Of a stretch of 40,086 nucleotides of DNA, positions 9,475 to 18,765 are shown in pieces (within the stretch, counting starts at the first letter, position 1; each line of letters starts with the position of its first letter). The position numbers and the translations under genes are program-made. The notes below the pieces were generated by a model. The model did no database searches. It was not told the DNA's origin and saw nothing but the letters and a program-made list of their open reading frames with translations. The stretch lies in assembly GCA_014380065.1 (NCBI GenBank), contig JACMKO010000341.1:1-40086 (forward strand), written 5' to 3'. Origin of the DNA: Leptolyngbya sp. ES-bin-22 (GTDB lineage: Bacteria; Cyanobacteriota; Cyanobacteriia; Leptolyngbyales; Leptolyngbyaceae).

Positions 9475-10338
9475 ATGCTTGATTCGATCGCACCGTCCCT
9501 AGAACCTTCGCTATCTGCACCTCCCGGCAGTGATGTTTGGACTGTGGAGCAAGCCATTGCGAAGCTGAGTCATAAGGATACGGGGCTTCGCTACTATGCT
9601 GCCTGGTGGTTGGGTAAGGTTCTAGGAACTGCGGGTACTGACGCTGAGCATCATGCCGCCGCTGTCGATGCCTTGATGCTGGCTTTGCAGGATGAAGCCG
9701 ATCGCACGGAGTTGGGTGGATATCCTCTGCGACGAAATGCGGCTAGAGCGCTAGGCAAATTAGCCGATCGTCGGGCAGTGCCAAGCTTAATGGTCTGCTT
9801 AGACTGTGATGACTTCTATGTCCGCGAAGCCGCTGCCCAGGCGCTGGGATCGTTGGGCGATCGCACCTGCATTCCTGCTCTCATTCGCCTTTTAGACGGT
9901 GGTGTTGCAGCCGCCCAACTTGTGCCAGGACGACCCCATCTGACGCAGCCTTACGAAGCAGTGATTGAAGCGCTGGGGGCACTTGCTGCGATCGAAACCA
10001 CCGACCTGATTCGTCCGTTTGTGGAGCATCCAGTGGCGCGAGTGCAGTATGCCGCCACGCGAGCCATGTATCAGTTGACTCAAAATCCAGCGTATGGTGA
10101 GCGGCTGGTACATGCGCTGCAAGGTAGCGATATTCAGCTTCGCCGCACAGCACTCTCCGATCTTGGTGCCATTGGCTATGCGCCAGCGGCTGAGGCGATC
10201 GCGTCCTCTGCCGCCGAAAATAGCTTTAAGCTCTTTGCACTCAAAGGGCTTTTAGAACACCAACTGCGCTTGGAGACGACTGAGGCGTTGGATGAGCGAT
10301 CGCTGCAAATCATGACACTGATGGACAGCCTTTTATGA
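9475..10338 (+). CDS. cpcE: phycocyanobilin lyase subunit CpcE (HEAT-repeat)
   Basis: HEAT-like repeats (YPLRRNAARALGKLADRRAVPSLMVCLDCDDFYVREAAAQALGSLGD) and position in the cpc cluster. Confidence 0.92.
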   Translation: MLDSIAPSLEPSLSAPPGSDVWTVEQAIAKLSHKDTGLRYYAAWWLGKVLGTAGTDAEHHAAAVDALMLALQDEADRTELGGYPLRRNAARALGKLADRRAVPSLMVCLDCDDFYVREAAAQALGSLGDRTCIPALIRLLDGGVAAAQLVPGRPHLTQPYEAVIEALGALAAIETTDLIRPFVEHPVARVQYAATRAMYQLTQNPAYGERLVHALQGSDIQLRRTALSDLGAIGYAPAAEAIASSAAENSFKLFALKGLLEHQLRLETTEALDERSLQIMTLMDSLL

Positions 10339-10429
10339 GGTTTAGGAAGACGGAATATGACTTCTCCCATCCTCTACAAAAAATCTCGAAAGGCAACCTG
10401 TTGAACGCTATTCCTCTCGCCGCTTAACC

Positions 10430-11098
10430 GTGACTGATTCTTCTCTCTCCGCCTTAATTCATGCGATCGATCAAGCAGACTCGCCCGTGCGCTTGATGAC
10501 AGCGGTTCGTGCGCTGGCAGACGCTCGTCTGGAAGAGGGTATCCCGGCGTTGATTCAGGCATTGGGCTACAACAACCCCGGCGCTGCCGTCATGGCAGTC
10601 AATGGCTTGGTGCAGTTGAGTGAGGTTGCTGTACAGCCCTTGCTAGAGCAGCTTGATGGTTACAACTATGGCGCTAGAGCCTATGCCATTCGCGCACTGG
10701 CAGCGATCGCCGATCCGCGTGCCCTGGATGCCCTGCTTGATGCGGCTGTCAATGATTTTGCGCCGAGCGTCAGGCGTGCTGCCATCAAAGGGATCGGCTC
10801 GCTTCACTGGCAGTTGTTAGCGGAGGACGACCGCGCAATCGCCCAAACCCACGTACTAGAGACATTACTGCTCGTTTCTAGTGACCCAGACTGGGCAAAT
10901 CGGTACGCTGCCGTGGTCGGTCTGCAAGCCTTAGCGGTTGCTCTAGCGAAGACGGCGATCGATACGTCCCACGTCTCTCAGCTTTCCACGCGTCTAGCAG
11001 CACTGGCGCAAACTGACCCCGATCCAGCGACCAAAGCACGCGCCCGTATGGCGCAACAGCACCTCCGACAGCTCAGTCAGCCACTGCTGGTCGCCTAA
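10430..11098 (+). CDS. cpcF: phycocyanobilin lyase subunit CpcF
   Basis: HEAT-like repeats (SPVRLMTAVRALADARLEEGIPALIQALGYNNPGAAVMAVNGLVQL); follows cpcE. Confidence 0.92.
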   Translation: MTDSSLSALIHAIDQADSPVRLMTAVRALADARLEEGIPALIQALGYNNPGAAVMAVNGLVQLSEVAVQPLLEQLDGYNYGARAYAIRALAAIADPRALDALLDAAVNDFAPSVRRAAIKGIGSLHWQLLAEDDRAIAQTHVLETLLLVSSDPDWANRYAAVVGLQALAVALAKTAIDTSHVSQLSTRLAALAQTDPDPATKARARMAQQHLRQLSQPLLVA

Positions 11099-11139
11099 CA
11101 TTCACCCGCTTCCGTTTTTCCTCTACACCCGTAACTACT

Positions 11140-11979
11140 ATGGCTCTTCCCCTGCTTGACGTGAAACCCAAAACGCAGAACCAGCGTGTTGATGGCTATG
11201 ATGTGCCCGATGAAGACGATCCCCAGCTTTATCGGCTGCGCGATGCGATCTCTGACGCTGATGTGGATGCGATCGTTTGGGCAGCATACCGTCAAATTTT
11301 TAGCGAACACCTGATTCTGGAAAGCTATCGTCAGCCGTTCCTCGAATCGCAGCTACGAAACCGAGCCATTTCAGTACGCGAACTCATCCGAGGTTTGGGT
11401 AAGTCAGAGGTTTACCGTGAGCTGGTCGGCGAAACCAATTCCAATTACCGTCTGGTGGACATCACCTTTAAGCGGCTTCTTGGTCGCGCGTCTTACAGCA
11501 AAGATGAGCAAATTGCTCAGTCGATCGTCATTGCAACTCGTGGGCTGCATGGCTTCATCGACAGCATCGTGGATGGTGACGAATATCAGCAGAACTTTGG
11601 CGACGATATCGTGCCCTATCAACGTCGCCGTTTGGAAGGACGACCGTTTAACCTGGTGAATCCTCGCTACAGCGAATACTGGCGCGGTCGGTTGCTCGAT
11701 CGGGAACTGGCGGGTCGCACGTACTATCAGGTGCGCACCTATCAGTCGGGTGCACTGGACAAGAAGGTGGTTCGTCAGGCAATCCCAGCCGGATTTCTGA
11801 GCATGGCACAATCCATGCTGATACCGCAGGTTAACTACCAGCGCGATGTTGCCCGCGCAACGTCTAGTGCCATCAAAGTGCCTGAAAGCAGCCGTTCTGC
11901 TGAGTCAGCAAGACCCACGGTTAACCGCACAGCAGTCGCGTTGCCCTACCGCTACTTGTTCAGCGATCCAAAAGTCTGA
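11140..11979 (+). CDS. cpcG: phycobilisome rod-core linker polypeptide (first copy)
   Basis: MALPLLDVKPKTQNQRV...IWAAYRQIFSEHLIL...RLLGRASYSKDEQIAQSIVIATRG...DEYQQNFGDDIVPYQRRR. Confidence 0.93.
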   Translation: MALPLLDVKPKTQNQRVDGYDVPDEDDPQLYRLRDAISDADVDAIVWAAYRQIFSEHLILESYRQPFLESQLRNRAISVRELIRGLGKSEVYRELVGETNSNYRLVDITFKRLLGRASYSKDEQIAQSIVIATRGLHGFIDSIVDGDEYQQNFGDDIVPYQRRRLEGRPFNLVNPRYSEYWRGRLLDRELAGRTYYQVRTYQSGALDKKVVRQAIPAGFLSMAQSMLIPQVNYQRDVARATSSAIKVPESSRSAESARPTVNRTAVALPYRYLFSDPKV

Positions 11980-11994
11980 TTGGTTGTTGGTTTT

Positions 11995-12040
11995 TAGTTG
12001 TTAGTTGTTAGTGTTTCTAAAAACTAACAACTAACAACTA
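11995..12040. repeat. heptanucleotide (TTGTTAG) hairpin, first-second cpcG spacer
   Basis: 18-bp perfect inverted repeat TAGTTGTTAGTTGTTAGT (11995-12012) / ACTAACAACTAACAACTA (12023-12040), 10-nt loop. Confidence 0.9.
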
Positions 12041-12069
12041 AGTTCGCCCTTTCATCCCCTTTATTACTT

Positions 12070-12813
12070 ATGACCATTCCACTCCTAACCTATAAACCTG
12101 CATCGCAGAACCAGCGTGTTGCTGGCTACGAGGTGCCTGGTGAAGACACGCCCTACCTTTACCGTTTGGAAGACACGCCGGATCAAGCGTCCGTTGAAGC
12201 CTTGATCTGGGCAGCGTACCGTCAAGTGTTTAGCGAACATGTGATTCTCAGAAGCAGCCGTCAGGTCACTCTAGAATCACAGCTCAAAAATCGTGCGATT
12301 AGCGTGCGCGATTTTGTGCGTGGCTTGGCGAAGTCCGATGTGTACCGTCAACTGGTGGTAGAGACAAACTCAAACTACCGCATCGTTGAACTCAGCCTAA
12401 AGCGGCTCTTGGGTCGTGCGCCCTACAACAAAGACGAAGAGATTGCCTGGTCAATCAAAATTGCCACATTAGGCTGGCAGCAGTTTGTTGATACGCTGCT
12501 AGACAGTGGGGAATATACGCAAGCGTTCGGTGACAACACCGTACCGTATCAGCGTCGTCGCTATAAAGATCGTCCGTTTAATCTAGTCACGCCACGCTAT
12601 GGCGACTACTGGCGCGACAAGCTAGAAGACGAGCGCTACAAGTGGGGTGCTGTGAGCAATTTTCTCGACATGGCGCGATCGCTCAAAATCACGCCAAACA
12701 AAGTTGCAGCCGTACAAACTGCTAAGATCAAGATTCCAGACATGACCCGCAGCGCTTCATCACAGGGCGTTCTCGTGTCAATCAGCACGACCTCTGGATT
12801 CCCACTGCGCTAG
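12070..12813 (+). CDS. cpcG: phycobilisome rod-core linker polypeptide (second copy)
   Basis: [22 protein letters not shown]...[25 protein letters not shown]...[30 protein letters not shown]. Confidence 0.93.
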   Translation: MTIPLLTYKPASQNQRVAGYEVPGEDTPYLYRLEDTPDQASVEALIWAAYRQVFSEHVILRSSRQVTLESQLKNRAISVRDFVRGLAKSDVYRQLVVETNSNYRIVELSLKRLLGRAPYNKDEEIAWSIKIATLGWQQFVDTLLDSGEYTQAFGDNTVPYQRRRYKDRPFNLVTPRYGDYWRDKLEDERYKWGAVSNFLDMARSLKITPNKVAAVQTAKIKIPDMTRSASSQGVLVSISTTSGFPLR

Positions 12814-12865
12814 CGTCGCCGTTAGCAAACTGTTTTGACCACCTAACACATAGGGAGACTCTGGC

Positions 12866-13627
12866 ATGGCACTGCCCTTGCTCGATTACAAACCAACGAC
12901 TCAAAATCATCGCGTTCGCAGCTTTGGAGCGGCGGATCTCAACGAAGATACCCCTTATATCTATCGCCTGGAAGACACGAATTCTAACGAAGAAATTGAA
13001 GCGCTGATCTGGGCAGCGTATCGTCAGGTGTTTAGTGAGCACGAGACGCTTCGGTTCAACCGCCAGACCACGCTGGAGAGCCGCCTCAAGAACCGCTCTC
13101 TCACCGTGCGCGACTTTATGCGCGAACTGGCAAAATCCGAGCGGTTTTACCGGATGGTCGTCGAGGTCAACAATAACTATCGCCTCGTTGAAATTGTGCT
13201 CAAGCGCTTTTTGGGACGCGATTCTTACAACAAGGACGAAGAGATTGCCTGGTCGATCGTCATTGCAACAAAAGGCTTTAACGGGTTCATTGACACCTTG
13301 CTAGATAGTGAAGCATACACCGAAGCCTTTGGTGACTATATACTTCCCTACCAGCGTAAACGCATGGAAAGCCGCCCCTTCAACCTGGTGACTCCACGCT
13401 ACGGCGAAGAGCATCGCGAAAGCTACGGCATTACTCAGTACGACTGGCGCTTTACTCTGGAGAAGTACTACACCAAAAAATTCCAGGATCGCAAGTTGCC
13501 CGAAGGCGATCCGCGTCGCTTTATCTCAGTCGCAGCCGCGATCGCGCCCAAAGGCAACTACGCTCAACGCATCAGTGCCTCTGACATCGATTACATGAGC
13601 AAAGTGCCTGTGCGTGGCAGACGGTAG
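12866..13627 (+). CDS. cpcG: phycobilisome rod-core linker polypeptide (third copy)
   Basis: [38 protein letters not shown]...[25 protein letters not shown]...[20 protein letters not shown]. Confidence 0.93.
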   Translation: MALPLLDYKPTTQNHRVRSFGAADLNEDTPYIYRLEDTNSNEEIEALIWAAYRQVFSEHETLRFNRQTTLESRLKNRSLTVRDFMRELAKSERFYRMVVEVNNNYRLVEIVLKRFLGRDSYNKDEEIAWSIVIATKGFNGFIDTLLDSEAYTEAFGDYILPYQRKRMESRPFNLVTPRYGEEHRESYGITQYDWRFTLEKYYTKKFQDRKLPEGDPRRFISVAAAIAPKGNYAQRISASDIDYMSKVPVRGRR

Positions 13628-13629
13628 TG

Positions 13630-13661
13630 AAAAGGATGAAGGCTAAAGGATAAAGGATAAA
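13630..13661. repeat. heptanucleotide (AAGGATA-type) array 3' of the third cpcG
   Basis: aaaggatgaaggctaaaggataaaggataaatt, 7-bp period. Confidence 0.75.
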
Positions 13662-13809
13662 TTCAATTCGTTGTCCCTTTGCCTATTGGTAGCTTGCATA
13701 AGCTGGGTCTGGTTTTCGTTAGTTAATGGTTCGTTGGGAACGGTCTCGGTTTCCTCTGAATGATTGCTAGCGGTGATCAGACCCAGTTCGCGTTTCAGCC
13801 GTGCTTACG

Positions 13810-14934
<1,125 letters not shown>

Positions 14935-14955
14935 TTAGAGGATAAACGCTGTTGA

Positions 14956-15306
14956 TTAATCGTGCTGGTCTGAGGGTAGTGAAAGAGAGCCTGCTAACAA
15001 ATCTTCCATCTCCATGCGCTGCTCCATTTGGCGAAGGAAGTAGCCCGTCATCATTGCCGATGCTAGCAGCCCAGCCAAGTTGTCACGATCGGTCGTAATT
15101 TTGACGTTGAAGTCTTCGGATGGCAACAGACCGACCAACCCCTGTACGTTGTGTGAAATGATTTGCTTTACGTCAGGCGTTACCAGTTTAACAACCTGAG
15201 CAAGGATTTCAGGCGGCTGGTGCTGAAGATATTTCAGCAATTCGTTCGACTCGTGTTCCTCAACGTCGGCACCGAGAAAATTCGCGCTATTGGGGTTAAA
15301 GACCAT
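14956..15306 (-). CDS. DUF760 family protein
   Basis: LLKYLQHQPPEILAQVVKLVTPDVKQIISHNVQGLVGLLPSEDFNVKITTDRDNLAGLLASAMMTGYFLRQMEQRMEME. Confidence 0.85.
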   Translation of the reverse strand: MVFNPNSANFLGADVEEHESNELLKYLQHQPPEILAQVVKLVTPDVKQIISHNVQGLVGLLPSEDFNVKITTDRDNLAGLLASAMMTGYFLRQMEQRMEMEDLLAGSLSLPSDQHD

Positions 15307-15617
15307 GTGCTAGCTTGATATCCGTTTCGCCTATTCTGACACTTCTTACCGTAACTGCAACCCGTACCTTTAGGGTGAGACAACTCGAAGATTACTCATT
15401 GATCAGAAGAATTACGGTCAGTGCGTAGAAGCAGGCGTAAGCGATCGTTTAAGCCTGAGAGGATGTTTGAACAGCTAATTGCGTCATTCACCCCTGATTA
15501 AACACAGCCCCACTGGGCAACGCCCCTCAAAGGACTCCAAGCCCGATCGAGCAAACATTTAACCCGTTGCAATGGGTTCGTGCCGCTAACCAGCTTACCA
15601 ATCACGGGCAGAATGGC

Positions 15618-16115
15618 TCAAGGCTTTGACTTCATGTGTTGATCAAACTCCTGCGGCAGTTGGTGCATTTGAAAGTATTGATGAAACTTATTTGTGACTT
15701 GTAACCAGTAGGAGCGACCATCGGACTGTCTACGTTTGCGGACGAAACCCAGTTCGACAAGCTCTGGAACGTGCTGATACGTGCCAGAGCCGCGCAACTC
15801 AACCAACTCCGTTTGCGAGATGGGACCACGGAGGGCGATCGCCGCTAGCGTTCGCAGCGCACCCAATCCTAAATCGGCAGGCACTAGCGTCTGTACGAGA
15901 TGGTGAAACGTTTCGCGTAGCTGTAGCGTGTAGCCGTTAGGTGTTTCCGTCACTTCTAACGCACTGTCACGGTGGGCATATTCCGTGATTAGTTCAATCA
16001 AGCCTTCCTCAGCCGCTTCACGATCGCACTCGGCAAACTCCGCAATTTCCGCCACCGTGAGCGGCTGCGCTTTCAAATACAAAATAGCTTCGATTTTACT
16101 AGCAAGGCGAGGCAT
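15618..16115 (-). CDS. scpB: segregation and condensation protein B
   Basis: SKIEAILYLKAQPLTVAEIAEFAECD...LRTLAAIALRGPISQTELVELRGSGTYQHVPELVELGFVRKRRQSDGRSYWLQVT. Confidence 0.88.
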   Translation of the reverse strand: MPRLASKIEAILYLKAQPLTVAEIAEFAECDREAAEEGLIELITEYAHRDSALEVTETPNGYTLQLRETFHHLVQTLVPADLGLGALRTLAAIALRGPISQTELVELRGSGTYQHVPELVELGFVRKRRQSDGRSYWLQVTNKFHQYFQMHQLPQEFDQHMKSKP

Positions 16116-16135
16116 GGAGGAAAAGGGGAAGAGGA

Positions 16136-16239
16136 AAGGCTAAAGGATGAAGGATAAAGGCTAAATGTTTGAAATTAAATAGTCTGGCTAATGGGTGTAA
16201 GGGCTATTGTCCATTTTTTATCCTTCATCCTTTAGCCTT
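16136..16239. repeat. heptanucleotide repeat locus with a 23-bp perfect inverted repeat, scpB-ABC spacer
   Basis: AAGGCTAAAGGATGAAGGATAAA (16136-16158) / TTTATCCTTCATCCTTTAGCCTT (16217-16239). Confidence 0.92.
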
Positions 16240-16256
16240 CATACTTTCTCCATCCC

Positions 16257-17108
16257 TTAATCCAAATTTCGTCCCGTTAGCTCTACAAAAATATCTTCCA
16301 GATTCGACGGTCTTACCATCATGCCAGTTTTGTCGGTTTGCTGGTTGAGATAAGTATTCGCATCGTCAACAGTCGGAAAGAATTTGTAATCCCAGCGATC
16401 GTCAGTTTGCTTCATCACCAACCCTTCACCATGTTTCTGCCGAAAGTCTTGAAGCGTGCCAAGTTCAATCAATTTACCAGCATCCATAATGCCAATGCGA
16501 TCGCAAAGGTACTCCACCTCATCCATGTAGTGAGTGGTAAGCAGAATGGTCATGCCCTGTTTGTTCAGGTCGCGGATAATTTCCCAGAGGCGGCGACGGG
16601 TTTGAGGATCAAGCCCAACCGTGGGTTCATCTAAAAACAAAATGTCGGGTTGGTGTAGCAGAGCGCGAGCAATCTGCAAACGGCGCTTCGTACCGCCCGA
16701 AAGGGTTTTAGCGAGGTCATCACGACGATCGCTCAGTCCCACGTATTCCAGCCAGCGATCGATGTCTTTCTGGCGCTGGGGCTTGGGAATATGGTGGAGC
16801 CGCCCGTGGAATTCCATGTTCTCCCACACGGACAGATCACTATCAACGCTGATCTGTTGCAGGACAACACCAATCTGCTGCTTGACCTGCGATCGCTGCC
16901 GCACCACGTCAAAGCCTGCCACCTGAATGTGTCCTTCCGAAGGCTTGGTCAGCGTCGTCAGCATCCGAATCGTGGTAGATTTACCTGCGCCGTTGGGTCC
17001 TAGCAAGCCAAACATCTCGCCTGCCTGAAGCTCAAAGGAAAGATCATTGACGACAGGTGCTTTGTCAAAAACCTTATAAACGTTTTGCAGTGAAACAGCA
17101 GGAGGCAT
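16257..17108 (-). CDS. ABC transporter ATP-binding protein (ABC-2 / DrrA type)
   Basis: GLLGPNGAGKSTTIRMLTTL (Walker A), LSGGTKRRLQIARALLHQPDILFLDEPTVGLDP. Confidence 0.93.
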   Translation of the reverse strand: MPPAVSLQNVYKVFDKAPVVNDLSFELQAGEMFGLLGPNGAGKSTTIRMLTTLTKPSEGHIQVAGFDVVRQRSQVKQQIGVVLQQISVDSDLSVWENMEFHGRLHHIPKPQRQKDIDRWLEYVGLSDRRDDLAKTLSGGTKRRLQIARALLHQPDILFLDEPTVGLDPQTRRRLWEIIRDLNKQGMTILLTTHYMDEVEYLCDRIGIMDAGKLIELGTLQDFRQKHGEGLVMKQTDDRWDYKFFPTVDDANTYLNQQTDKTGMMVRPSNLEDIFVELTGRNLD

Positions 17109-17114
17109 GGGAAA

Positions 17115-17157
17115 GTTTTGAGTGATGAGTGTTGAGTTGTAAGAGAAGAGTGAGAGC
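17115..17157. repeat. degenerate heptanucleotide array (GAG-ending units)
   Basis: gttttgagtgatgagtgttgagttgtaagagaagagtgagag, 7-bp period. Confidence 0.65.
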
Positions 17158-17439
17158 TAAACAGTTGTTAGTTTTAAAGCCTCTCCTTCGGAACGCTTCA
17201 CGAACAACATGGCTAATTGCTTTGCACTCGCTTCGCGTTTCTGAATGCCGCAGGCTTTACGCCAGGGTTGTTACTTAGGATCGTGGATTAAATAGAACCG
17301 ACAATTTTTTTTGCAGGTAGGGGCGCGCGGCAGTACGCCCCTACAATAACTACCGGAGTTGCTAGATGCTTGTTCCTTAGTAATACCTTTGCCAGATCTG
17401 TATTGCTTTCTGCCTTTTGCCTTCTGCCTCCACTTCTGT

Positions 17440-18186
17440 CTACTTGCGACTTGATACTGAGGTCAGTGCTCGTTCGCTTGCTCTTGGCATAGGCTGATAG
17501 CGGCGTTTCCAGATCTCCAGGCTGAGAATGCAGGCAACAAGCCAGACGATGCCCGCAGAGTAGCCAGCGACAATATCGGTGGGCCAATGCACGCCGAAGT
17601 AGAGGCGGCTAAACCCAATGGCACATACCAGGAGAACGGTAACTGTGGCGATCGTAATGCGCCAGCGTGGCAGATGGGTCGCCAACAAATAGCCAATGAT
17701 GCCAAAAACTACAACAGACATCATGGCATGACCGCTAGGAAAACTGTAGAAGTTAACGTCAACGGTGCGTTGCCATAGTTCTGGGCGGGAGCGGGCGAAT
17801 AGTTCTTTCAGCACTGTATTAAGCCCCAAGGCTCCGATAGCGGCGATCGAGAGCGTCACTGTTTCAGCTCGTTGCTTGCGCCAGAGCAGAAAAGCCGCCA
17901 GTAGCAAACTTGCTACGAGTAAGACGGAAGGGTTTCCAATATTGGTAATCACGACCATGACGCGATCGAGCAAGGGTGTGTGCCATTGGCGAATCGTCAG
18001 TAAGATGCGGGTGTCGATCGATTGTGTTTCCCGTTCCAGAACTTCCTCTGCGATTTCGTAAAAGCCCCACAGAGCAAATGCAGCAATCAGCAGACCAATA
18101 AAGCGAACAGTGGTCAACAACGGCAGGATTCGCGGTCCAACACGCTCTCTCCAGACGCGAAGAATCCTCCGACTGAGGTCATACAT
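17440..18186 (-). CDS. PAP2-superfamily membrane phosphatase
   Basis: KELFARSRPELW, SFPSGHAMMSVVVFG, SRLYFGVHWPTDIVAGYSAG: the three PAP2 motifs. Confidence 0.92.
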   Translation of the reverse strand: MYDLSRRILRVWRERVGPRILPLLTTVRFIGLLIAAFALWGFYEIAEEVLERETQSIDTRILLTIRQWHTPLLDRVMVVITNIGNPSVLLVASLLLAAFLLWRKQRAETVTLSIAAIGALGLNTVLKELFARSRPELWQRTVDVNFYSFPSGHAMMSVVVFGIIGYLLATHLPRWRITIATVTVLLVCAIGFSRLYFGVHWPTDIVAGYSAGIVWLVACILSLEIWKRRYQPMPRASERALTSVSSRK

Positions 18187-18377
18187 TTGGGTTCAAGGCG
18201 AAGCTAGACATTTTTATAGACAAGCAGTTCGTAGGCAAGGCATTTCATAGACAGCGGACGCTGCTATCAGTCTACCGAGTTGGAGTTTGAAATGCATGAA
18301 AGATCAACAAACGATGATGATGCGCCTCTGGGTATGTCTAAGGTATGGATGTCTGTCATCTCGTAAGGCTCAGCCAA

Positions 18378-18608
18378 TCAAGGTAAGGTTTCCCACGCTG
18401 TCACAATAATTTCGCTTAGCCACTGCCGCTGGCGGGAATCAAGCAGGGCATCATCCATAAGCACCTCTGCTGTCAGGTCTTCGAGTGACTGACCATTGGA
18501 ACGGGCTACATCTACAACCCCGACGATCGCGGCGGCAATCAACTCCTCATCGACAAACTTCTGTCGGAGTCCACCTTCTAGGGTGTGCGCTGGCATAGGA
18601 TAGTTCAT
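18378..18608 (-). CDS. conserved hypothetical protein (76 aa)
   Basis: MNYPMPAHTLEGGLRQKFVDEELIAAAIVGVVDVARSNGQSLEDLTAEVLMDDALLDSRQRQWLSEIIVTAWETLP; acidic, no competing ORF. Confidence 0.6.
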   Translation of the reverse strand: MNYPMPAHTLEGGLRQKFVDEELIAAAIVGVVDVARSNGQSLEDLTAEVLMDDALLDSRQRQWLSEIIVTAWETLP

Positions 18609-18765
18609 AACGGATGCTAACAGGGGGATGAATTCAGGTCGTCCTGAGAGATTTATGAGAGACTTGTAAAGTTTATGTAAGTCAAACTGTGGTTGGAGTT
18701 TAACGCATTTTCAACCGTGCTCAACCCGTCTTTCTTAGTAGTTCATTAAAGTTTGGCTCCCCTAA

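Noticed and set aside
12866-13627. Third cpcG as a membrane-anchored CpcL
   Set aside because: The C-terminus ([12 protein letters not shown]) is basic, not hydrophobic.
17288-17587. 99-aa - strand ORF overlapping the PAP2 gene 3' end
   Set aside because: Runs through heptamer and hairpin repeats and a shifted frame of PAP2; no protein-like motif.
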